From Elephas maximus indicus (taxonomy: Eukaryota > Chordata > Mammalia > Proboscidea > Elephantidae): a stretch of DNA of 64,000 nt. The notes beneath the pieces are model-generated. The model did no database searches. It saw nothing but the letters and a program-made list of their open reading frames with translations, and was not told the DNA's origin. A program made the translations under genes and the position numbers. The stretch lies in the NCBI RefSeq assembly GCF_024166365.1, contig NC_064823.1, forward strand, positions 5,450,924-5,514,923. The letters are read 5' to 3'. This document shows, in pieces, positions 22,201 through 32,808 of this stretch (within the stretch, counting starts at the first letter, position 1; each line of letters starts with the position of its first letter).

Positions 22201-22797
22201 TTAATTTGTTTTTGTGATTTCCCTATTTGAGTTGATATCAGGATGTTCTGTTCTGTGACCTCGTGTTGTGCTGGTGTCTGATATTATTGGTTTTCCGACC
22301 AATTCCTTTAGTATTTCTTGTAGCTTTGGTTTGGTTTTTGCAAATTCTCTAAGTTTTTGTTTATCTGTAAATGTTTTTATTTCACGTTCATATTTAAGAG
22401 AGAGTTTTGCTGGATATATGATCCTTGGCTGGCAGTTTTTCTCCTTCAGGGCTCTATATATGTCATCCCATTGCCTTCTTGACTGCATGGTTTCTGCTTA
22501 GTAGTTGGAACTTATTCTTATTTATTCCCCTTTGTAGGAGACCTTTCTTTTATTCCTGGCTGCTTTTAAAATTTTCTCTTTATCTTTGGTTTTGGCAAGC
22601 TGATGATAATATGTCTTGGTGTTTTTCTTTTTAGATCATTCTTAAATGGGGTTCGATGAGCATCTTGGATAGATATCCTTTCATCTTTCATGATGTCAGA
22701 GAAGTTTTCTGCCAACAGATCTTCAACTATTCTCTCTGTGTTTTCTGTTATTCCTCCCTGTTCTGGGACTCAAATCACATAGAAGTTATTCTTCTTG
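22201..22797 (-). pseudogene. L1 ORF1 C-terminal part, broken
   Basis: ORF1p is the L1 RNA-binding chaperone. What remains covers the RRM and C-terminal domain (WDDIYRALKEKNCQPRIIYP, then KTFTDKQKLREFAKTKPKLQ). A TCA-to-TAA change just upstream of 22488 interrupts the frame, and the N-terminal coiled coil is lost by truncation at 22797. The C terminus runs on about 25 residues further than in the ORF1 at 33644, owing to a frame difference at the end. Confidence 0.85.
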
Positions 22798-22801
22798 ATG
22801 G

Positions 22802-24300
22802 ATATTGTTTTTGTATCCATTCTGCCACTTTCTGCTTCTTGATTGGTGTATTTAAGCCATTTACAGTGAGGGGGATTATTGATAGGTATGAATTCACTGC
22901 TGCCATTTTGGTATGATTTTTTTTTTCTTGGTTGTGTTTGTGGCTTTTTGTTCCAGTTAATTTTCTGTGTGGAGCTTTTTTTCATAAAGATCTTCTTTTC
23001 CTGTCCTTTGTTGTTCTTGTTTTTGCATTTACTGAGTCTTTTCGACTTTCTTCTTTTTATTTTGGTGAGTAGATTTATTTTCTTTGTAGTTACTCTGATG
23101 TTAACCTTAACTTCCTAAATTTATAACAGTATGATATATTTTGGTATAGCCTTGAATTCTTCTCCATATGTAAGTTCTATAACCACACCATTTATTCCCC
23201 CCTTTTTGTTTTGAACTTGTCATCATGTATAGTTTAACATTTCTGGTTCCCTTTACCAATTTTGCAGCTTTATTTTACTTTTGTGAACTCTTTACCTGAG
23301 TTGGCATCTGAGTGATTCTGTCATGTATTTATCTCAGGTTGTTGTTTGATGTTGTTGGTTCTCTGTTTGAAGACTTCCTTTGATATTTCTCATAAGGCTG
23401 TTCTGGTTTTTACATATCCATTTAGTTTCTGCTTATCTTGGAATGTCCTAGTTTTATCGTCATTTTTGAAAGAGAATTTTGCTGGATATATAATTCTTGG
23501 TTGCAATTCTTTTCTTTCAGGATTATATATATATCATTCCATTCTTTTTTGCCTGCGTGGTTTCTGACAAGAAAGCAAAGTTCAGTTTCATTGGTGCCCC
23601 TTTGTAAGTGATACTTTATTTTTCACAAATTGCTCTCAGTGTTATTTCTTTGTCCTTGGTTTTGGAAAGTTTTATAATGATAAGTCTTGGTGAGTTTCTT
23701 TTGGGGTCTATCCTGTATGGGATTTGTTGAGCTTCTTGGAAGGAAACCTTCTCATCTTTCATTATATTTGGGAAGTTTTCTGCCAATATATCTTCAAAGA
23801 TTCTTTCTGTAATTTTTTTTCCTTCTCTTCCGGAATTCCTGTCATGCTTGAATTATTCATCTTGATGTTGTCCTACATGATTCTTAGGTTTTCTTCATTT
23901 TTCTCCATTCTTTTTCCTGATTGTTCCTCAAATAAAATATTATCAAGGAATTTGTCCTTTATTTCACTGATTCTTTCTTACATAGACTCAATTCTACTTC
24001 TATGTCCTTCAATTGAGTTATCCATTTCTGATATTTTATTGTTAGTCTTCTGGATTTCTGTCTGTTGTTTTTGTATGGTTTCTAATTGTCTGATTAATTT
24101 GTCATTTAGTTCTTGTATATTTTTTCCGATTCTCTAGGGTTTTGTCTGTGTTTTCCATGATCCCTTTGAGGAGCCTAAATATAAGTCTTTTGATTTCTTT
24201 TGCGGGTAGTTCTATTAGCATTTCTCCCTCAGGAAGATTTTTTGTCCCTTTATTTTACTCACTTGTTTGATCCATTTTATTATGTATCTTAGTATGATTT
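22802..24300 (-). mobile_element. Older L1: ORF2 start, inter-ORF spacer and ORF1, decayed
   Basis: Continues the L1 broken at 16961: ORF2 N terminus (ATG GCA GCA GTG near 22910), a basic open inter-ORF stretch containing VNIRVTTKK that resembles the spacer frame of the younger copies, then ORF1-like sequence to about 24300. Many stops. Confidence 0.7.
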
Positions 24301-24309
24301 CTTCGTATT

Positions 24310-24485
24310 GTCTGTATATCTATCTTTGACTTTTTATAATAGTGGGACCGTACAATATTTGTTCTTTTATGATTGACTTATGTCAGTCAGCATAAGGTCC
24401 TCCAGGTTATAAGATGTTTTGCAGACTCTTCATTATTCTTTATGGTTGTGTTCCACAATTTCTTTATCCATTCATCCATTTGTTC
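24310..24485 (-). mobile_element. L1 3'-end fragment
   Basis: Resembles the end of ORF2 and the 3' flank of the younger L1 (compare 17990-18160: gtcagtcagcataaggtcctccaggtt and the following cattc...ctttatgg). It interrupts the older L1, so it is probably a separate short insertion. Confidence 0.55.
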
Positions 24486-26020
24486 ATATTGTCTGGTGTC
24501 TCTAAGGCATTAAGGACTTTATTTTTGAATTTCTTTATTGATTGTTTGTTTAGTCCTAATTTTTTTTTTTTTGGTAAGTCAAGAAATTTGTTTATTTTCC
24601 TTCTGTTTAGAGTATCTTTCTTCCTTTGTATTATTTTGATTGTTGTTGTTTTGTAGTACTGACCTATGGTGGTGTCAGTTGTCATGGTGCAATTTCCTCT
24701 CACTAGTGGGCATGGTGGTTCACACCCATGTGTGAGTCCTCTGTGGTTAGGTTTTTATGACTTCCTTTACAGGAATGAGTGGAGGTGGGAGAGCAAGCTC
24801 TTTCCCTGGTATTGGATGACAAGTGTTGAGTGGTCAGGGCACCTCCACTGCCCTCGTGGGGCCGCGGAGTCCTTCCAGATTGGTGTTAGCTGTTAGTATG
24901 CTCTCTGATCAAAGCACAATGTTTCCCTGGCCACTATTAGGAAATGCTATGACAGGAGGGGCTCTCTGTGCATGAATTGGTGTTTCAGTAGGTGGTCAGG
25001 GTCCAAGAGTTTCAGTGTATGAGCAGTTGGCCTTCCCTAACTGTCTGGGTGTGGAATGTGTGACATTGTAGCCAGATATTGGATGAAGGCACTAGGATCT
25101 CACACTCATTTTTGGCAGAGGTGCCATCAGCACCTGTCAGGATATGATGGGCATTACTGATGAGGTGATGTACCTGTCCACCAGGCATACTGTCACTGGG
25201 CATGGGTGTAGGAAGTGTCTTTGCTGTTGCCACATTATGGGCACTGTGGGTGCAGATTGCTTGGTGGTTGGGTTGGGAGCGTGCAAGTCACTGGTCTCCA
25301 GATGGGTGGCACAGGAGTTTGCACTGATGGTTGCTGGGCAGGGGGTGGTTTATACCACCAGTCACTAGGTGGTTGGCGTGGTAGTGCACCCTGTCTCATT
25401 GGTCATCAGGGTAGTGGGGTGACAGTAGGCTAGAGTGTGTGCCACCAATTGCCAGGGTGGCGAGGGGGGTGTGTAATGCATGTGTGCCACTAGTCATTGG
25501 TCCAGTGGCATGGAAGCATATGCTGCAGATCACTATATGCAGAGGAGGCAGAAAGGATGGTACTGCTAGTCACCAGGCTCGCAGAGTGGACACGTGTCCC
25601 CAGTCATGGATAGGGGAGGGGTGAGGGTTGGGCCTGCACTGCCAATCACCAGATAGGTGGGATGAGTTGGGGAGTACACCATTGCTCACAGGGAGTCAGG
25701 AGCATACTTCTCCAGTCACTGGTGTGGGCACTGGTGCACTCCCTGCTGCATGCACTGGTGATCAGGGCCTGGCACCAACCAAATGTGAGAAGGTGCTGCC
25801 TGGAGTCCAGTGTCCCCAGTTACCACTCCAAGGATTCTCCCCTCCATGCAGGCACCCCCAGCCCAAATGACCAAGGACCACTGCTAGTGAGTAGTTTTGT
25901 CCCTATTTTCTGGCTGCCTCCCTGTTCTGTGGTTGCCTGGACCCCTGGAGCTCTGCTCCCACTTCCTGTACTTCCCCTCCTTAGATCTGGTTCACGTTTT
26001 GCTCTCCTTGCTTCACTCTA
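24486..26020 (-). mobile_element. Probable L1 5' UTR/ORF1 start with degenerate short repeats
   Basis: 24486-24700 is A-rich on the minus strand, as expected for an ORF1 start. 24700-26020 is GC-richer and contains many loosely repeated units of about 50-70 bases built around a CCAGTGACTGGTGGCAC-like core (for example near 25150, 25360, 25440, 25490, 25570, 25710). Position upstream of ORF1 on the same strand suggests an L1 5' UTR. I cannot rule out an unrelated minisatellite-like sequence. Open frames here look fortuitous. Confidence 0.45.
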
Positions 26021-26134
26021 GATTTCACTACACGGTATCTCTGTCTCCTATTGGGAATTCTGTGAATTCACCTTCCTGTGCTCCTCACTTGGGCATGCTG
26101 CTCGCTTTGTCTCGAGATGGCCATGCTGTACTGG

Positions 26135-26325
26135 GACACCCCAGGGAAACACCCTTTACATTGGATCAGGGATGTGACCTTAGTAAGGGTGTTACAATCC
26201 CACCCTAATCCTCTTTAACATAAAATTATAACCACATAATGGAGAACAACCACACAATATTGGGGATCATGGCTCAGCCAAATTGATACACACATTTTTC
26301 GGAGGATATAATTCAATCCATGACA
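26135..26325 (-). mobile_element. LTR fragment, same family as 52282-52884
   Basis: On the minus strand it starts TGTCATGGATTGAATT at 26325 and follows the 52282 LTR to its ...GATCCAATGTAAAGGG...CCTGGGGTGT segment. The 3' part of the LTR is missing. An ancient LTR-retroelement remnant. Confidence 0.75.
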
Positions 26326-26667
26326 GGAAAGCTCAGTTGAGGTTGACTGCAGACTTGTTAATATTACTTTTGTTATTTATAGACATTCTTCTTCTATGAA
26401 TTTTTTTTAGTGTCTTCTATCAGAAGTGATGCCATTTATTTTTGGGAAATATCATTTTCTCTGCATTCAGTATGGAATCATAGAGTCTATATTTCCATCA
26501 ATGAAGTCAACATAATTGTTTACTTGCTCATCTTTCCCCAGCTGTTATTTTTATTTTCTCTGGTTAGAAGATTTAAGACAAAAAAAAAAAAAAAAAAATC
26601 TATAGGATTTGACCACATTATGAATAGTCATTTAGGGGAAGAACTTTACAAGGAGCCTTCAACATGG
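26326..26667. other. No recognisable feature
   Basis: AT-rich sequence with an A run at 26580-26598 (about 19 A). No gene, RNA or repeat family recognised. Confidence 0.5.
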
Positions 26668-26878
26668 TAGAGTCCTTTGGTGGTACAAAGAGTTAAGTGC
26701 TCAAATATTAGCCTTAAGTTTGGCAGTTTGAACCCACCCAGAGGTGCCTCAAAAGGCAAGTCTGGTGGTCTGCACCAAAAAGGTCACAGCCTTGAAAACC
26801 CTATGAAACACTGTTCTACTCTGACATACATGGAGTTACCATGATTTGGAATCCACTCAGTGGTAATTAACAATGACA
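26668..26878 (+). mobile_element. AfroSINE-type SINE (long variant)
   Basis: Diverged tRNA-like head (cctttggtggtacaaagagtta; ggcagtttgaacccacc), the central block ggtggtctgcaccaaaaaggtcacagcc, and the 3' block ttctactctgacatacatgg...gatttggaatccactca. Ends near 26878. Confidence 0.85.
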
Positions 26879-27708
26879 GGGGAAGAACATTTTAAAGTGT
26901 CTTCCATAAGGTGCTTCTGCATTTATTCTTTACTCCCTCTAAACTATTTTCTATTCCTTCAATTTTTTCAGAATTCATATTTCTTGAAAAACATAGCTCA
27001 GATGATTGAACTGGTAAATTCAACTAAATATTTAAGAAAAACAGAAAAATATATACTGTCATCCCATTTTTTTGTGCATAGTCTTCCAGCAAATAGATGA
27101 AAAAAGGAACACTTTTCAACTCTATTTTTAGAGTCAGCATAGCTTTGATACCAAACTAATAAGGATATTATGTGAAAGAAAAATCACTCAAATATTTATG
27201 AAAAAATTTTAAATGCAATATTGCTCACATATAAAATGTACAATACATCCTGTCCCCATTAGGTTCACTTGAAGCTTGTGCCTTCACAGAATAAAATATA
27301 AATTGATTTGTACAGTCACAGAATAAAAGAAAAAAAATATTCCATCTTCATAATTGGTTTAGTAAAAATATTTGGAAAATTAAAAACCATTTATGATATA
27401 AATAGTCAGGATACTAGGAATAGAAGAAAATCCTCTTATTCTAGTTTATAAAAAGAGCAACAACAAAAACATACACAAAAAAAACTTACGGTAAATATTG
27501 AGTATTTTTCCTCTGTTATGAAGAGTATATATATATATATATTTTTTATGAAGAGAGGCAGACAGGGATGCCTTCTCTTGCGACTACTATCTATCATTGC
27601 CCTTATGGTACTAGCCAATGAAATAAAGCTAAAGTAAATACAGGTTTGCATTGTTTAATATCCCTTTTGACAATGTCTGGCTGCAAATACGTCCTTTGTT
27701 CCATTAAG
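26879..27708. other. AT-rich DNA with a small L1 remnant
   Basis: Mostly unrecognised AT-rich sequence. 27526-27546 is a TA microsatellite. 27549-27640 resembles L1 ORF2 (region coding for RQGCPLS, plus strand) with stops. No gene seen. Confidence 0.5.
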
Positions 27709-29318
27709 TTTTTTTTTTTTTTTTTTTTTTAAGGGAAAGCAACTCTCCTTTTATTATTTTCCCCTAATGGTTTTAAAGACCCCAAACCCAAACTTTTGCA
27801 GCACTGGCTCCCAGGTGGGATACAGGCAGGTGAGGCAGAGGACTTAGCCCTGGACACAGGCTCTCGGGCTTTGCCTGGCAGGCAGGCTGCTGCAGGGGAT
27901 GCCGGGCCTGGCGGCTCCGGCTGCTGAGGCGGGCGGAAGAGCAGCTGGCCGGGGGCAGGCTGCTGCAGGGGATGCCGGGCCTGGCTGCTCCGGCTGCTGA
28001 GGCGGGCGGAAGAGCAGCTGGCCGGGGGCAGGCTGCTGCTAGGGGATGCCGGGCCTGGCGGCTCCGGCTGCTGAGGCGGGCGGAAGAGCAGCTGGCCGGG
28101 GGCAGGCTGCTGCAGGGGATGCCGGGCCTGGCGGCTCCGGCTGCTGAGGCGGGCGGAAGAGCAGCTGGCCGGGGGCAGGCTGCTGCAGGGGATGCCGGGC
28201 CTGGCTGCTCCGGCTGCTGAGGCGGGCGGAAGAGCAGCTGGCCGGGGGCAGGCTGCTGCTAGGGGATGCCGGGCCTGGCGGCTCCGGCTGCTGAGGCGGG
28301 CGGAAGAGCAGCTGGCCGGGGGCAGGCTGCTGCAGGGGATGCCGGGCCTGGCTGCTCCGGCTGCTGAGGCGGGCGGAAGAGCAGCTGGCCGGGGGCAGGC
28401 TGCTGCTAGGGGATGCCGGGCCTGGCGGCTCCGGCTGCTGAGGCGGGCGGAAGAGCAGCTGGCCGGGGGCAGGCTGCTGCAGGGGATGCCGGGCCTGGCG
28501 GCTCCGGCTGCTGAGGCGGGCGGAAGAGCAGCTGGCCGGGGGCAGGCTGCTGCTAGGGGATGCCGGGCCTGGCGGCTCCGGCTGCTGAGGCGGGCGGAAG
28601 AGCAGCTGGCCGGGGGCAGGCTGCTGCTAGGGGATGCCGGGCCTGGCGGCTCCGGCTGCTGAAGCGGGCGGAAGAGCAGCTGGCCGGGGGCAGGCTGCTG
28701 CTAGGGGATGCCGGGCCTGGCGGCTCCGGCTGCTGAGGCGGGCGGAAGAGCAGCTGGCCGGGGGCAGGCTGCTGCTAGGGGATGCCGGGCCTGGCGGCTC
28801 CGGCTGCTGAGGCGGGCGGAAGAGCAGCTGGCCGGGGGCAGGCTGCTGCTAGGGGATGCCGGGCCTGGCGGCTCCGGCTGCTGAAGCGGGCGGAAGAGCA
28901 GCTGGCCGGGGGCAGGCTGCTGCTAGGGGATGCCGGGCCTGGCGGCTCCGGCTGCTGAGGCGGGCGGAAGAGCAGCTGGCCGGGGGCAGGCTGCTGCTAG
29001 GGGATGCCGGGCCTGGCGGCTCCGGCTGCTGAGGCGGGCGGAAGAGCAGCTGGCCGGGGGCAGGCTGCTGCAGGGGATGCCAGGCCTGGCGGCTCCGGCT
29101 GCTGAGGCGGGCGGAAGAGCAGCTGGCCGGGGGCAGGCTGCTGCAGGGGATGCCGGGCCTGGCGGCTCCGGCTGCTGAGGCGGGCGGAAGAGCAGCTGGC
29201 CGGGGCTGGGCTCGCTCTGCTCTCTCAGCTCACCCTTCAACATTGTTGCCATTGCCCTTTCCTCTAGTCTCCTCTAGCAGTTTCGGCAGCAGCAGGAGAA
29301 GAGGACAGCAGGAAACGG
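27709..29318 (-). pseudogene. Retrocopy of unknown origin with minisatellite body
   Basis: On the minus strand: a 5' leader (29318-29253), an ATG at 29252 opening a 109-codon Pro/Ala-rich frame that starts MATMLKGELREQSEP, then about 18 units of a 73/74-bp repeat, a short non-repetitive 3' part containing AATAAT/AATAAA near 27755, and an A tail of about 22 (27709-27731). Imperfect flanking repeats TTCCATTAAG (27699-27708) and TTCCCATAAG (29319-29328) may be the target-site duplication. No introns visible. I do not recognise the parent gene. It could be a processed pseudogene whose internal repeat expanded, or a copy of a non-autonomous retrotransposon with a VNTR body, comparable in build to primate SVA. 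Confidence 0.6.
27890..29204. repeat. GC-rich minisatellite, 73/74-bp unit, about 18 copies
   Basis: Unit starts ggggatgccgggcctggcgg and ends ggcaggctgctgca (73 bp) or ...gctgcta (74 bp). About 78% GC with six CpGs per unit, so roughly 100 CpGs in 1.3 kb. Copies are nearly identical; marked variants are ctgctccgg (units 2, 5, 7), gaagcgggc (units 11 and 14) and ccaggcc (unit 17). A 73+74 pair is 147 bp, a multiple of three, which creates long meaningless open frames on both strands. Confidence 0.97.
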
Positions 29319-29339
29319 TTCCCATAAGATTTTAACATG

Positions 29340-29508
29340 GAGCTGTGGTGATACAGTGGTTAAGAGCTACGTCTGCAGTCTAAAAGGTGGACAGTTCAAA
29401 TCCACCAGCTGCTCCTTGAAAACCCCATGGGGCAGTTCAACTCTGTCCTATAGGGTTGCTCTGAGTTGGGATCAACTGGATGGCAACGGGTTTGCTGTTT
29501 TGGTTTGG
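29340..29508 (+). mobile_element. AfroSINE-type SINE
   Basis: Head agctgtggtgatacagtggtta, B-box-like acagttcaaatccacc, body ccatggggcagttcaactct, 3' part ggatcaactggatggcaacg ending gggtttg. Lies directly next to the 5' end of the retrocopy. Confidence 0.9.
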
Positions 29509-30792
29509 ACAAATGTCCAAATCACATAATGTCCTATTTCACAGAATGTATTGTGGATGTTGAGTGATGCATATCTGTATACAAACAAAAGAATAAATGC
29601 ATAAATAAATGCAAATAAAAGGCTTAAGACTGAAAGGAAAAAAATAAAATTTCTATTTGATTACAGGTAATGCTAGTGTATGTGTAGAAATTAAAAATAA
29701 TCTATAAATAATTAGAACAAATAAAGTGATTTAGCAAGATTGGTGGGTCAAATTTTACATTAAATAAAATTTATTTTTACATAAAAGCAAGAAGTAATTA
29801 AGTTAAAATATACTGTCGTCTCATTTTTCATAAGGAAATTTAGGGACAGAGAAGTAACTTATTCAAGGTCCCGTAGCTATTAAGTGATAGAACCATAATT
29901 TTAACCTAGGTTCACAGGTTTCAGAGCCTCGCATTTTACCTACTACTCACAATATCTTTACTTGAAGCTAAGCATTAAAATCAGGAGATAAAATTATAAA
30001 CCCGGAAATATAATTGATGAAAGAGAGGTATAAATGTAAGCACACACAAACCCACTCCCACACATTCACTTCTCAAGTATGAGAACATCCTAGGGCATTT
30101 TGAAGGTACAGAAAACAAAATTTATTTGGTAAGAGAAGGCTGCTTAATTCAGTGCCTTGAATATACGTCTGAGCACATATTACTTTCTTTTATGTGACTT
30201 GAGTGCCATTGTAGATTTGCCTGACCTGGACAGGCAGGACTACAAGGACTGAGATGGTTATAAGGCTTTTGTCATAATTCAGACTTAAGGTCATGAGCCC
30301 TAGACTAAGGTGACAACGGAAGAAAAAGAGAAGAGCTAATATGGGAAGCATTACTAAGCAGTGAGCTGCAGGGCTTGACAGATTTGTTATAGGAGACATA
30401 GCATAGAGGAAAATTAAGAACTGGATATATAGGTTTAGAAATCATCATTATGTTATTGGCGTCCACAAATGTGAATGAGAAAGACAGATGAATAAGCTTG
30501 TGGTCAAAACAGCAGTATGAATTTATATCTTCAGTTTCTCCTTTTACTCAGAATATTGCAAAGTAAAATACTACACAGGCGCACACACACACACACACAC
30601 AGAGTCAAAACTACAATTAGAAAAAAAGAGATATAGTCTGAGGACCAGGAAGAAAATAGGAAAACACAGCCCTACTGAGGTTGAATTCAAGGAAGTTCCT
30701 AGAAGTTTCACATCTAGAAACAGGAAAAGATATAGGGCATTCATCTCTGTAAGTAACATGGGCCAAAAGCACTTCATGGGTGGTAAGGTAAG
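29509..30792. other. No recognisable gene; one CA microsatellite
   Basis: AT-rich, apparently unique or very old sequence. (CA)n at about 30581-30600. Nothing supports a gene. Confidence 0.5.
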
Positions 30793-31305
30793 GGTCAGGG
30801 ATTGAATTGTGTCCCCCCAAAATATCTATCAACTTGACTAGGTCATGATTCCCTTGTATGATTGTATGATTGTCTACCATTTTATCATCTGATGTAATTT
30901 CCTTATGTGTTGTAAATCCTGTCACTATGATGTAATAAGATGGATTAGTGGCAGTTATACTGATGAGGCCTCTAAGATTAGGTAGTGTCTTAAATCAATC
31001 TCTTTTGAGATATAAAAGAAAGAAGCAAGCGGAGAGACACGGGCACCTTATACCACCAAGAAAGCAGCACCGGGAGCAGAGTGCATCCTTTGGTCCTGAA
31101 GTTCCTGCACTGAGATGTTCCCAGACCAATGGAATACTAATGACAAGGACCTTCCTCCAGAGCTGACACAGAGAGAAAGCCTTCCCCCTGGAGCTGATGC
31201 CCTGAATTTGGACTTGTAGCTTACACGACTGTGAGAGAATAAACTCTTTGTTATAGCTACCCACTTGTGGTATTTCTGTTATTGCAGCACTAGATGACAA
31301 AGACA
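30793..31305 (+). mobile_element. Solo LTR (MaLR-like), about 513 bp
   Basis: Starts ggtcagggattgaattgtgtc and ends gatgacaaagaca, closely parallel to 43409-43916 and 52282-52884. The flanking bases gtaag/gtaat look like a worn 5-bp target-site duplication. An AATAAA-like signal (gagaataaactc) stands near the 3' end. Family assignment to the ERVL-MaLR group is by resemblance of the ends only. Confidence 0.8.
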
Positions 31306-32111
31306 GTAATGAATCCAGGCTAACTGCATTTTATCATGTGATAGAGTGGGGTTTTTCTGCCAACAAAGAGAGACCAAAAAGTGCTGGGATTATTTTTTGG
31401 CACTGCTTGTATAAAGGTGCATATCAGAGGTAGTAATACAGACAAGATCTGACCCAAAACTCTCATTGGATTAGTGACTTAATTTGTAATAATTCAATAA
31501 TATTGTGGCACAGGAGTTCCAAGCCACAGAAGTAAGTCCAATTTCTAGGCTAGGGTTGCAAAGACAACCAAAGCAGATAGTGAAGGAGAGGTGAATGAAA
31601 AGTGAAATAGAGAAAGACTGACAGCGTCTGAGGCAGACATTCTACTCAAGACGAAACTATAAATGAAAATTCATACATACTAGGAGAATGAATACTAAGG
31701 AAGACAGCTATGAAAGTTATTACCCGATTAATTAATTACCAGTGAAATGCAAAGAATAATAGTCTTAAAATTACTTTTATGTAAGTATGTGTTATATTCT
31801 TGAGGAGATTAAAAAAATCAAGACCATTAAAAAAAAAAGAAGCAAAAAATTGGGTGGCCATAACAGGAAGATATAAATAAAGACGAACTGGAAATTCTGG
31901 GACTGAAAAAGTAGTTGTTGAATTAAAAAGTCCACTGGATGGCATTTCTAGATCGGACACAGTCAAAGGGAGAATTGGTGAATTGAATATTAATTTTGAA
32001 GAATTCACCCAGAATTTAACAAAATGTAGAGAAGAATTCTCTTCACTAAAAAGAAAAAAAATATATAAAAGAAAACTTAAGAAACATGATGGTTAACTTG
32101 AAACATGTGTG
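31306..32111. other. No recognisable feature
   Basis: AT-rich sequence with scattered A runs. No gene or repeat family recognised. Confidence 0.45.
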
Positions 32112-32575
32112 TCTAAGTTAGAGGTCAGCAAACTGTAGACCCAGACCATATCTAATTCACTGTCTATTTTGTGTAAATAAAGTCTTATTGGAACACAGTC
32201 ATGCTCATTCATTAGCATATAGTCCATGGCTACTTCAAGGCCCCTATGTGGTGCACATGGTTTTTGCTGGACTACTAACCTAAAGGTTGGTAGTTTGAAC
32301 CCACTCAGAGATAATGCAGAAGAAAAGCCCTGGTGCTCTGCTTCCATTCATATTACTACCAAGAACGCCCTATGGAATAGTTCCACTCTGTAACACCTGC
32401 AGTTGCCATGAATCAGAATCAACTCAATAGCATCCAACAACAGCAACAACATGGCTGCTTCTGTTCTATGAGAGCAGAGTTGAGTAGTTGTGACAGAGAT
32501 TGTATGGCCTGCAAAGACTAAAATGTCTACTACTTGGCTTTTTACAGGAAAAAAAAAAATCACAGACCCATTGTC
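32112..32575 (+). mobile_element. hAT-like DNA transposon remnant, split by a SINE
   Basis: Flanks gaggtcagcaaactgtagac...taaataaagtcttattggaa and, after the SINE, cagagttgagtagttgtgac...gtatggcctgcaaagactaa match a widespread old mammalian non-autonomous DNA element that I take to be of the hAT group. The two halves join cleanly when the SINE is removed. Confidence 0.6.
32237..32449 (+). mobile_element. AfroSINE-type SINE with target-site duplication
   Basis: Head cccctatgtggtgcacatgg, central block gccctggtgctctgcttcca, 3' block tgccatgaatcagaatcaac ending caacaacagcaacaac. Flanked by catggctacttc (32225-32236) and catggctgcttc (32450-32461), one mismatch in 12. Confidence 0.9.
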
Positions 32576-32808
32576 TAGGTAGTAGTTCTAGAAAAAGAGA
32601 ATGGTGAGAGGCAGAGCCAAGATGGCGGACTAGGCAGACGCTACCTCGGACCCCTCTTACAACAAAGACACGGAAAAACAAGTGAATCGATCACATACAT
32701 AACAATCTACGAACCCTGAACAACAAACACAGATTTAGAGACGGAGAACGAACTAATACGGGGAAGCAGCGATTGTTTTCAGAGCCTGGAGCCAGCGTAC
32801 CAGTCAGG

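Larger units (their letters stand above)
16964..22797 (-). mobile_element. L1 element, 5'-truncated in ORF1, nested in an older L1
   Basis: Reads on the minus strand from ORF1 (22797) through the inter-ORF spacer, ORF2 (21824-17987) and a 3' UTR of about 1 kb to a T tract at 16964, the reverse of its A tail. The 3' UTR matches that of the full-length L1 at 38939-39930, including the polypurine tract. About 5.8 kb. TTGATGG flanks both ends (16955-16961 and 22795-22801). Removing the element rejoins the older L1 exactly, which supports insertion by target-primed reverse transcription. Confidence 0.9.

Noticed and set aside
25628-26208. Pro/Ser/Leu-rich frames as a gene
   Set aside because: They span the junction of the repeat-rich L1-like block and an LTR, with no protein family resemblance.
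28192-28662. 156-codon plus-strand frame in the minisatellite
   Set aside because: It is produced by the 147-bp (73+74) periodicity of a GC-rich repeat and has no coding features.
27890-29204. CRISPR-like array
   Set aside because: Units are contiguous near-identical 73/74-mers without variable spacers, in a mammalian genome.
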